Shown here: positions 1 through 5,115 of the stretch, piece by piece
How the letters are laid out: every line of letters begins with the position of its first letter
Numbering within the stretch: the first letter of the stretch is position 1
DNA from: Gammaproteobacteria bacterium
GTDB taxonomy: Bacteria > Pseudomonadota > Gammaproteobacteria > CAJXQU01
DNA: 5,115 nucleotides
NCBI GenBank assembly: GCA_026984275.1
Contig: JALSSM010000039.1
Span: 1-5,115 of the forward strand
Reading direction: 5' to 3'
Notes under the pieces: model-generated
What the model saw: the letters and a program-made list of their open reading frames with translations, nothing else
Told to the model about the DNA's origin: nothing
The model's database searches: none
Translations under genes and position numbers: made by a program

Positions 1-280
1 TTCTGAAGGTTTCATTCGAAGACAGATTAATTTGTTGCCCTCTGAAATGATATTTATTTTGAGAAATTCCGTTAACACTATCAAGATCATTAACCAGCAA
101 CTTTCCGTCTTCTACCTTCACAGAAGCATGCTCAAGACAAACATAAGGATCATCAAGAATGATATCGTTGTCATAACCACGGCCAATCGTCAGATCACTT
201 TGATCAACCTCGACTCTTTGAACAACCTTACCACCTCGATCCAGAACTTCTACCACACCATAGTCATCAATAGAATTCAT
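1..280 (-). CDS. FHA-domain protein, 3' end beyond the window
   Basis: The 93 visible codons encode an N-terminal forkhead-associated (FHA) domain, a fold that usually binds phosphothreonine peptides. The core runs from about residue 9 to 90: a strand ending in LTIGR (30-34), then NDIIL (38-42), VCLEHASV (47-54), and NDLDSVNG (64-71). The conserved Gly33-Arg34, His51 and Asn70-Gly71 are present. The usual serine of the SxxH motif is Cys48 and the usual following arginine is Leu49, so phosphopeptide binding may be altered. I see no signal peptide, so at least this part is probably cytoplasmic. I chose the ATG at 278-280, with GGA six bases upstream. A GTG at 293-295, overlapping the protease stop as TAGTG, would add five residues and cannot be excluded. 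It is the last visible gene of the leftward operon, 14 nt after the protease gene. What follows the FHA domain, and so the protein's role, is not visible. Confidence 0.85.
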   Translation of the reverse strand, partial: MNSIDDYGVVEVLDRGGKVVQRVEVDQSDLTIGRGYDNDIILDDPYVCLEHASVKVEDGKLLVNDLDSVNGISQNKYHFRGQQINLSSNETFR

Positions 281-294
281 ACTCTGTCCAGACA

Positions 295-1560
295 CTACCT
301 GTTCCATTGCACTTTCTCCATATAAGCCTGGGAAAACCTCACGGCATTTTCATAACTCACGCCGGATAACATCAGGCTGGTCTGTAACACTTCATCATTG
401 CCTGCAAGTACAACCGATGTCATCCATGCATCATAAACACCTGCAAATTTTTTATATTCCCTGAGACAAAAAACAAGTTTTGATTTGGTTCCCAGATGCT
501 CAACCTGACCCGTCTGGCATTCATATACGGTGACCATTTCTTCATCAGCATATGCGGCTGATTTTGGCATCGATAATATTTCCTCCATCAAAGCAAAGAA
601 TCTTGCTTTACCCAGGCCCCTGGCTTTATAAAGATCATGTTCATACTCTACAACGCCGGTTTGCTGCCCCATTGAAAGATAAATATCATCTTCGGTTCGA
701 CAAATCTTATAGGTTTGCTCATAGAGCATTTTTTCACGCTTCTCCGTTCCACCCCAACATTTCATAAAATCACCAACATCACCTGGAAGTGAATATCCAT
801 CCATAACAATCGTTTTCAGTGGTTCCTTCAAAATCTCCTGCATATATCCCTTTTGATTAGCCAGGATCTGTTCACGAATTGAGTCAAGAAAATCGGTTTT
901 TTCTGGTGATTGATCATTTCTTTTTTCGATCAGGGTCTGAACATACTCTTTCGGCACAAGAAAACTTAACTGGTTACCAGCACCTGAAACATTGACACCG
1001 GCAACATGACCATTTCGATCAACCACAGGTCCCCCACTCATGCCAGGATTGACCGATCCTGTAAAGTGAATTTTTTTATAAAGAGATTTTTCGATGTAAC
1101 CATTGTAAGTACCCTCAACAATTGAAAGACCGATATCATGAGGGTTTCCAAAAGAAAATAAATGTTCACCCTGGAGCAACTTTCTGTGTAATAAATCAAA
1201 ATGTATTTCTGGTTTTAAATCTGCTTTTAAGAGGGCCAGATCGTGAATAACGTCAACATCAATCAACGTCAGTTCACCTTCCTGCTTATTACTTAATAAA
1301 TATTTAATCTGATAACGTTCTGGTTTTAAAACCCACTCAGAAACAACATGATAATTACTGACAATATAACCATCACTGCTAACAAAAAAACCTGATCCGA
1401 TAGAGGATTTTGACTGGGAAGTTTTATCGATAATTCGAACTTGAATAACGGCATCTTTATATTCAGAAAAAAGTGTTTCTGCTTTTTCACTTCGAGGCGT
1501 TTCTTCAGCACTTGTGATCCCACTCAATAAAACTAATAACACTAAAAAATATTTCTTCAT
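295..1560 (-). CDS. Exported trypsin-like (HtrA/S1C-type) serine protease with an unrecognised C-terminal region
   Basis: The 421-residue product starts with a Sec signal peptide: KK at residues 2-3, a hydrophobic stretch about 4-15, and a likely cleavage after TSA (16-18). It is therefore probably periplasmic or secreted. Residues about 35-215 form a chymotrypsin-like protease domain of the HtrA/S1C kind, with a complete triad: His71 in SNYHVV, Asp107 in IHDLALLKAD, and Ser175 in NPGMSGGPV. The usual NGHVAGVN and FLVPKEYV segments follow. There is no recognisable PDZ domain, unlike DegP, DegQ or DegS. Instead about 205 residues (217-421) match nothing I recognise. They contain the protein's only four cysteines (268, 287, 348, 365), which could form disulfides in the periplasm. 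The ATG has only a weak GGA upstream (9 nt spacing) but lies 5 nt after the hda stop, so translation is probably coupled. Substrate unknown. The protease domain is secure; any link to the FHA protein is inference from adjacency. Confidence 0.9.
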   Translation of the reverse strand: MKKYFLVLLVLLSGITSAEETPRSEKAETLFSEYKDAVIQVRIIDKTSQSKSSIGSGFFVSSDGYIVSNYHVVSEWVLKPERYQIKYLLSNKQEGELTLIDVDVIHDLALLKADLKPEIHFDLLHRKLLQGEHLFSFGNPHDIGLSIVEGTYNGYIEKSLYKKIHFTGSVNPGMSGGPVVDRNGHVAGVNVSGAGNQLSFLVPKEYVQTLIEKRNDQSPEKTDFLDSIREQILANQKGYMQEILKEPLKTIVMDGYSLPGDVGDFMKCWGGTEKREKMLYEQTYKICRTEDDIYLSMGQQTGVVEYEHDLYKARGLGKARFFALMEEILSMPKSAAYADEEMVTVYECQTGQVEHLGTKSKLVFCLREYKKFAGVYDAWMTSVVLAGNDEVLQTSLMLSGVSYENAVRFSQAYMEKVQWNR

Positions 1561-1565
1561 GAATT

Positions 1566-2264
1566 CTATTCCAGTAATTCTCTGACAAATGGAATGGTTA
1601 GTTTTCTTTTTGCCGCAAGACTGGCCACATCAAGCTTGTCCAGAAAATCACATAAGGCATGCATGCCTCTCGGCAAACGTGTGATCAGATAGTTTCCGAC
1701 CTCATCTGGCAATTTGAAACCTCTGGTTTTGGCTCTCTGTTGTAACACCATTAGTTTTTCACTATCGTTCAGTTCCTGTAGCTGATAAATCAAACCCCAA
1801 TTCATTCTGGAATCGAGATCAGCCAAGTTAAATTCTATATTTTGTGGCGCTGATTGTGCGGCCATAACCAGTAGGTTATTTTCTTCTTTGATACGATTGA
1901 ATAAATTGAAGATTGCCCGCTCCCAGTTTTCATCACCTGCTATTTGTTCCACATCATCCAGACAGATCACGGGTAATACCTCTAACCCTTCCAATATCTG
2001 AGGTGTAAATTTTTGATGTTGCCATAAAGGCAAATAAACGGATGGCTGTTCATTATCTGAAAAAGATTTGCATAACGCCTGCAGCAAATGGCTCTTGCCT
2101 GAGCCTGAACCACCCCAGATAAAAATGCTTTCTGATGGCTGATCATCAACCATAGAATTTAGCTTTTGAATAACCTCATCGTTTCTTCCAGCAAGAAACT
2201 GATCAAAAGAAAAGACCTCGGCCTGACCAAATGTCAGGGGTAGTTGTAACGGGTATTTCAACAT
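1566..2264 (-). CDS. hda: DnaA inactivator Hda (AAA+ replication-initiation regulator)
   Basis: Hda binds the DNA-loaded sliding clamp and stimulates ATP hydrolysis by DnaA, which prevents extra rounds of chromosome initiation (RIDA). The 232-residue length fits Hda, which is only the AAA+ part of DnaA; there is no DNA-binding domain IV. Visible motifs are an N-terminal clamp-binding hexapeptide QLPLTF (7-12), Walker A GGSGSGKS (51-58), Walker B VICLDDVE (99-106), and the arginine-finger box DLDSRMNWG with Arg153. A sensor-2 Arg199 lies in LPRGMH, and the typical C-terminus RKLTIPFVRELL is present. The Walker A is canonical, whereas the E. coli protein as I recall it has a degenerate GAGRS version. 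The ATG overlaps the TGA of the out-of-frame perM tail (TGATG). No Shine-Dalgarno sequence lies at normal distance: the nearest AAGGA is about 20 nt upstream. Initiation therefore probably relied on coupling to perM. An in-frame CTG just before the ATG is a less likely start. Confidence 0.95.
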   Translation of the reverse strand: MLKYPLQLPLTFGQAEVFSFDQFLAGRNDEVIQKLNSMVDDQPSESIFIWGGSGSGKSHLLQALCKSFSDNEQPSVYLPLWQHQKFTPQILEGLEVLPVICLDDVEQIAGDENWERAIFNLFNRIKEENNLLVMAAQSAPQNIEFNLADLDSRMNWGLIYQLQELNDSEKLMVLQQRAKTRGFKLPDEVGNYLITRLPRGMHALCDFLDKLDVASLAAKRKLTIPFVRELLE

Positions 2265-2359
2265 CAGGGAGTATAAAAATCGCTTTCCTTATAAAGATCT
2301 TGCCAGTGCCGCAAAATCACGACAATTATGGCAGCAACGGGTAGTGCGAGTAACACGCC
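2264..2359 (-). pseudogene. perM: Out-of-frame C-terminal remnant of perM
   Basis: Read from 2359 down to a TGA at 2264-2266, this segment encodes 31 residues: GVLLALPVAAIIVVILR followed by HWQDLYKESDFYTP. This is the normal last transmembrane helix and cytoplasmic tail of a PerM-family protein. It lies in the -1 frame relative to the upstream perM coding sequence, so no ordinary translation reaches it from the perM start. Adding about 28 missing bases at the junction restores one open frame of about 354 codons plus stop, close to the roughly 353 residues of E. coli PerM. The TGA shares one base with the hda ATG. Confidence 0.8.
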
Positions 2360-3300
2360 AAAACGGCAAAGATAACAGCAACAGGATGCAAACCAATACG
2401 ATCACCCACCAACATGGGTGACAACACCATTCCTTCCAGTGCCTGCCCGACACCAAATACAATGGCCACATAGGCCACATGAATGAAATCATGATACTGC
2501 ATCATTGCGGCGATACTTGCCACAACGATCCCGACAATAAACCCGAGATAAGGCACAAAACTCACCAGCCCGGATAACATGCCGATCAGGAAAGCTACGT
2601 CAAGACCAACAATCATCAAACCAATGGTATAAATAATCGCTAAAGCAATCATGACTGACAATTGTCCCCGGAAAAATTCTGCTAAAACACCATCACATTC
2701 TTTAGCTAACTTAGTTATCGTTGGCTCAAATCGGCGTGGTAATAAATCATGGATTCTGGCAACCAGCAGATCCCAGTCACGTAGAAGATAAAAAGTGACC
2801 ACTGGGATCAACACAAGAAATGCAAGCCAGTTCATCACTTTCAGTCCAGAGGTCGTTAACTTGCCAAACACGCCGCCCATCGCACCACTGAGACTCTCCC
2901 AGTTACCCATGATTGCTCGTTTAAATGCACTGGTATCCAGAGTAGGCGTTTCAAAACCGGCAAATTGTGCAATACGTGGCAAGACGGTCTGCTGGAAATT
3001 ATCAATCGCCTGAGGGATTTTGACGATGAGTACAGAGATCTGTTTTTCCATCATTGGAATCATAACCAATAACAAAATCAGACCGATCAGTGACATCACA
3101 AAAAAAACAACGACCACACCCAGTGTACGGGAAAATTTATGGGCTTCCAGCCGATCAACCAGCGGATCACCAAGATAGGCCAACAAAGCACTGATCATAA
3201 ACGGCGTTAATACCGGTGCAAGTAAATAGATCAACCAGCCACCAAAAGCCAGTATTCCCAGCAATAGCCACTTTTGTGAATCACTCAGATTGGTTAGCAA
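2326..3300 (-). CDS. perM: PerM-like AI-2E family transporter, C-terminally truncated by a frameshift
   Basis: This is a polytopic inner-membrane protein of the PerM/AI-2E exporter family (DUF20), whose relatives include the AI-2 exporter TqsA and some Na+/H+ antiporters; the substrate here is unknown. Hydrophobic segments lie at about 11-40, 60-82, 156-173, 214-232, 234-265 and 272-292, with a soluble stretch (about 85-150) after the second, as is usual in the family. Family-like sequence SFVPYLGFIVG (247-257) and LVGDRIGLHPVAVIFAVLA (297-315) is present. After about Ala315 the homology stops and nine unrelated residues follow (CYSHYPLLP). The normal end is found in another frame at 2264-2359. 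Only 324 residues are made, and the last membrane helix is missing, so function is doubtful. The start is TTG at 3298-3300, chosen because GGAG lies six bases upstream; a nearby ATG is out of frame. It is the first gene of the leftward operon. Confidence 0.85.
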   Translation of the reverse strand: MLTNLSDSQKWLLLGILAFGGWLIYLLAPVLTPFMISALLAYLGDPLVDRLEAHKFSRTLGVVVVFFVMSLIGLILLLVMIPMMEKQISVLIVKIPQAIDNFQQTVLPRIAQFAGFETPTLDTSAFKRAIMGNWESLSGAMGGVFGKLTTSGLKVMNWLAFLVLIPVVTFYLLRDWDLLVARIHDLLPRRFEPTITKLAKECDGVLAEFFRGQLSVMIALAIIYTIGLMIVGLDVAFLIGMLSGLVSFVPYLGFIVGIVVASIAAMMQYHDFIHVAYVAIVFGVGQALEGMVLSPMLVGDRIGLHPVAVIFAVLACYSHYPLLP

Positions 3301-3306
3301 ACTCTT

Positions 3307-3310
3307 CTCC
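3307..3310 (-). promoter_or_regulatory. Ribosome binding site (GGAG) of perM
   Basis: On the minus strand GGAGAAGAGT directly precedes the TTG codon at 3298-3300, giving a six-base spacing after GGAG. This decides the TTG start. The only ATG just upstream is out of frame, and the first internal methionine is residue 35, inside the first membrane segments. Confidence 0.7.
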
Positions 3311-3326
3311 CATTTCCTGAATTCCT

Positions 3327-3332
3327 ATTATA
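3327..3332 (-). promoter_or_regulatory. Candidate -10 box for the perM-hda-protease-FHA operon
   Basis: An exact TATAAT lies on the minus strand about 27 nt upstream of the perM TTG, which would give a leader of about 20 nt. The hexamer 17 nt further upstream (CGGCAT) is a poor -35 match, so the promoter would need an activator or would be weak. No other promoter is obvious before hda or the protease. Confidence 0.4.
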
Positions 3333-3334
3333 AA

Positions 3335-3349
3335 GGCAAACGCTATGCC
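3335..3349. repeat. Short inverted repeat GGCA-N7-TGCC between the divergent promoters
   Basis: A 15-bp imperfect palindrome with 4-bp arms sits in the intergenic region. It falls between the candidate perM -10 box and the position expected for its -35, where a bound protein would block that promoter. Its left half resembles a PurR half-site (GCAAACG), but the right half does not match. The arms are short enough for chance, so the regulatory role is only a possibility. Confidence 0.2.
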
Positions 3350-3371
3350 ATGCCGCTAGTTTAAGGAACCC

Positions 3372-3400
3372 TTGTTCAAATCAGCTATAGTTTATAGAAT
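3372..3400 (+). promoter_or_regulatory. Candidate sigma-70 promoter for purM-yicC
   Basis: TTGTTC (3372-3377) and TAGAAT (3395-3400) are separated by 17 nt. The -10 matches consensus at five of six positions and the -35 at three. Transcription would start near 3407, about 20 nt before the purM ATG. The leader is too short for a riboswitch of the purine type. Confidence 0.45.
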
Positions 3401-3427
3401 CGCTTGTTTAGCGCATTTGGATAAGCA

Positions 3428-4474
3428 ATGACACACTCTTCATCACTCACTTATAAAGACGCTGGCGTCGATATCGATAGTGGCAATCAGCTTGTTGATC
3501 GTATTAAACCCATGGTCAAACGCACGCGACGATCCGGGGTGATGGGAAATGTGGGTGGCTTCGGAGCACTGTTTAAGCTGGCCGACACCGGTTATAAAAA
3601 CCCGATACTGGTTTCTGGCACCGATGGTGTGGGGACCAAACTTCGTCTTGCTATCGAAATGGGTAAACATGACACCATCGGTATTGATCTGGTCGCCATG
3701 TGTGTTAACGATCTGATCGTCCAGGGGGCAGAACCGCTATTTTTTCTTGATTATTACGCAACCTCAAAGTTGAGTGTTGATATTGCTACGGATGTGATCA
3801 GTGGAATTGCTGCCGGCTGTGAGCAATCCGGCTGCGCGCTGATCGGTGGTGAAACAGCCGAAATGCCAGATATGTATTCTGCCGGAGATTATGATCTGGC
3901 CGGATTTTGTGTCGGTGTTGTGGAAGAAGAAGACATGATTGATGGTAGTCAGGTCGAAGTTGGCAACGTGTTGATCGGCGTCGCCTCCAGCGGCCCACAC
4001 TCCAATGGCTATTCTCTGATCCGTAAAGTTCTTGAAGTTTCAAACACCAGCCTGGATGAAGGTTTTAATGGTCGTCCTATCGGCGAAGTTCTGCTGGAAC
4101 CGACACGACTCTATGTGAAACCTTTACTCGATGTGATCAGCCAGTTTTCCGTTCATGCACTGGCACATATCACTGGAGGAGGCCTGCTGGAGAATATTCC
4201 ACGTGTCATTCCAGAACATTGTGCAGCCGTCATAGCATCGTCCAGTTGGGAAATACCTGAAATCTTTGACTGGCTGCAAGAAAAAGGCAACATTGATCAA
4301 ACAGAAATGTACCGCACCTTTAATTGCGGAATCGGCATGGTACTGATCGTCGATAATCATCAGTCACAAGCCATCATTGATCGTCTTTCTGAACTCGGTG
4401 AACGAGCCTTCCAGATAGGTACGATTGAAGAAAAATCGGGTGCTGATCAAGTTATCATTCAGGAGCAAAGCTAA
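3428..4474 (+). CDS. purM: Phosphoribosylformylglycinamidine cyclo-ligase (AIR synthetase)
   Basis: PurM catalyses the ATP-dependent ring closure of formylglycinamidine ribonucleotide to aminoimidazole ribonucleotide, the fifth step of de novo purine synthesis, in the cytoplasm. The 348-residue length fits the family (about 345). Hallmark segments in order are SGTDGVGTKL (63-72), GIDLVAMCVNDL (85-96), GAEPLFFLDYYA (100-111), GGETAEMPDMY (140-150), GVASSGPHSNGYSLIRK (184-200), HITGGGLLENIPRV (247-260) and FNCGIGM (298-304). No key motif is missing. The start ATG has a modest GGATAA six bases upstream and gives the usual N-terminus with LTYKDAGVDID. It is transcribed divergently from perM. The stop TAA shares one base with the next ATG, so purM and yicC are almost certainly cotranscribed. 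In many gammaproteobacteria purN follows purM; here it does not. Confidence 0.97.
   Translation: MTHSSSLTYKDAGVDIDSGNQLVDRIKPMVKRTRRSGVMGNVGGFGALFKLADTGYKNPILVSGTDGVGTKLRLAIEMGKHDTIGIDLVAMCVNDLIVQGAEPLFFLDYYATSKLSVDIATDVISGIAAGCEQSGCALIGGETAEMPDMYSAGDYDLAGFCVGVVEEEDMIDGSQVEVGNVLIGVASSGPHSNGYSLIRKVLEVSNTSLDEGFNGRPIGEVLLEPTRLYVKPLLDVISQFSVHALAHITGGGLLENIPRVIPEHCAAVIASSSWEIPEIFDWLQEKGNIDQTEMYRTFNCGIGMVLIVDNHQSQAIIDRLSELGERAFQIGTIEEKSGADQVIIQEQS
4461..4465 (+). promoter_or_regulatory. Ribosome binding site (AGGAG) of yicC inside the end of purM
   Basis: AGGAG lies eight bases before the ATG at 4474-4476, within the last codons of purM. This is a good Shine-Dalgarno match, and it fixes the yicC start at the TAATG overlap. 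Confidence 0.7.
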
Positions 4475-5115
4475 TGGCTCACAGCATGACCGCTTTTGCC
4501 CGCCACAGTGCCAATGGTGACTGGGGAAGTGCCGTCTGGGAGATCCGCTCAGTTAATAATCGCTATCTGGACGTGAACCTGCGTTTACCGGAAGAGTTAC
4601 GCGGTCTGGAATCACAATTTCGTGAACAGATCGCTAATAAACTGAAGCGTGGAAAAATTGATTGCACACTAAAATTCAAACCCGAAATTCAACAGGAGTC
4701 ACTTACAATAAACTTCCCTCTGGTTGCCCAGTTAACCGCCGCAACAAAAGAGATCGCCGGAATCGTATATGAAACAACCGCATTAAACCCTCTCGATGTT
4801 TTAAATTGGCCAGGTGTGCTTGAAAAAACAGATCTTGATCTGGAAACCACGGGTAAAGCCATCTCCTCACTCATGGATGAAACGCTGGATACCTTAATCG
4901 AAACACGTCAAAGAGAAGGTGAAAAACTTGCAGAGATGGTGGAATCTCGCTGTAAGGCCGCCGCAGAACAAGTAGCTAAAATCCGTCAGCAAATGCCTGT
5001 GATCATTCAATCACTCAACAAAAAACTCCATGATCGGCTACAGGAAATAGTTGACCAGATGGATGAAACACGACTCGAACAGGAAATTGCCATTCTGGTG
5101 CAAAAAATAGATGTC
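4474..5115 (+). CDS. yicC: YicC family endoribonuclease, 3' end beyond the window
   Basis: The frame is open from the ATG to the window edge (214 codons of an expected 285-290). It begins with the family signature MAHSMTAFAR, then WEIRSVNNRYLDVNLRLPE (residues 22-40), a KRGKIDCTL segment (about 60-68), and NPLDVLNWPGVL (107-118). A long helical part follows, containing TRQREGEKL and the LEQEIAILVQKIDV stretch at the visible end. YicC/YloC proteins have been reported as endoribonucleases, and E. coli YicC has been linked to small-RNA decay. The conserved C-terminal region (DUF1732) with likely catalytic acidic residues lies mostly outside the window, so integrity cannot be judged. yicC is often found near gmk or rph; coupling to purM by a one-base overlap is notable. 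It has its own good ribosome binding site. Confidence 0.93.
   Translation, partial: MAHSMTAFARHSANGDWGSAVWEIRSVNNRYLDVNLRLPEELRGLESQFREQIANKLKRGKIDCTLKFKPEIQQESLTINFPLVAQLTAATKEIAGIVYETTALNPLDVLNWPGVLEKTDLDLETTGKAISSLMDETLDTLIETRQREGEKLAEMVESRCKAAAEQVAKIRQQMPVIIQSLNKKLHDRLQEIVDQMDETRLEQEIAILVQKIDV

Noticed and set aside
32..325. A 97-codon open frame on the plus strand.
   Set aside because: It is antisense to the FHA gene and the protease end; the minus strand shows clear FHA motifs, while this translation shows no family features.
552..767. A 71-codon plus-strand frame inside the protease gene.
   Set aside because: It is antisense to the protease C-terminal region and shows no ribosome binding site or domain.
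2340..2365. Programmed -1 frameshift in perM that would join the two frames.
   Set aside because: The zero-frame codons GTT TTG GCG do not form a canonical X XXY YYZ slippery heptamer, and a shifted product would still lack about nine conserved residues. A deletion explains both facts.
2289..2492. A 67-codon minus-strand frame rich in Trp and Cys.
   Set aside because: It is the third frame across the perM end, neither the perM frame nor its displaced tail, and its composition is typical of a shadow.
3334..3349. PurR operator upstream of purM.
   Set aside because: Only the left half matches the consensus (GCAAnCG); the right half fails at three positions, it lies upstream of the candidate -35, and PurR is not expected in all gammaproteobacteria.
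3764..4043. Two overlapping minus-strand open frames inside purM.
   Set aside because: They are antisense to well-conserved purM codons, with no start signals or recognisable motifs.

Overview
The window looks like a piece of chromosome from a gammaproteobacterium of moderate GC content. The evidence is the pairing of an Hda-type DnaA regulator with a PerM-family membrane protein, divergent from purM. This arrangement is familiar in gammaproteobacteria such as Pseudomonas, where hda and perM lie opposite purM-purN. Genus cannot be fixed from this sequence. There are no tRNAs, rRNAs, insertion sequences or CRISPR arrays, and nearly every base is coding.

Left of about 3300 everything reads leftward as one apparent operon: perM, hda, a secreted trypsin-like serine protease, and an FHA-domain protein cut by the window edge. 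The gaps are 5 nt (hda to protease) and 14 nt (protease to FHA). perM is broken near its 3' end. Its reading frame leaves the conserved sequence at about 2357 and stops at 2326, while the rest of the normal C-terminus continues in another frame to a TGA that overlaps the hda ATG. About nine expected residues are missing at the junction, so a deletion of about 28 bp is the simplest explanation. hda has no ribosome binding site at normal distance, so its translation may have depended on the lost perM termination.

A 127-bp intergenic region (3301-3427) holds divergent promoter candidates. To the right, purM is complete and overlaps yicC by one base (TAATG); yicC runs off the right edge. The usual partner purN is not between them.

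The perM-hda and purM parts are housekeeping (membrane transport, replication-initiation control, purine synthesis), and YicC is an RNase-family protein. The protease-FHA pair appended downstream of hda is the accessory part. It joins an exported enzyme carrying an unrecognised four-cysteine C-terminal region to a putative phosphothreonine-reading domain with an altered binding motif. No complete new defence or signalling system can be claimed from this window. The most concrete unusual findings are the perM lesion, its possible effect on hda, and the protease-FHA pair.
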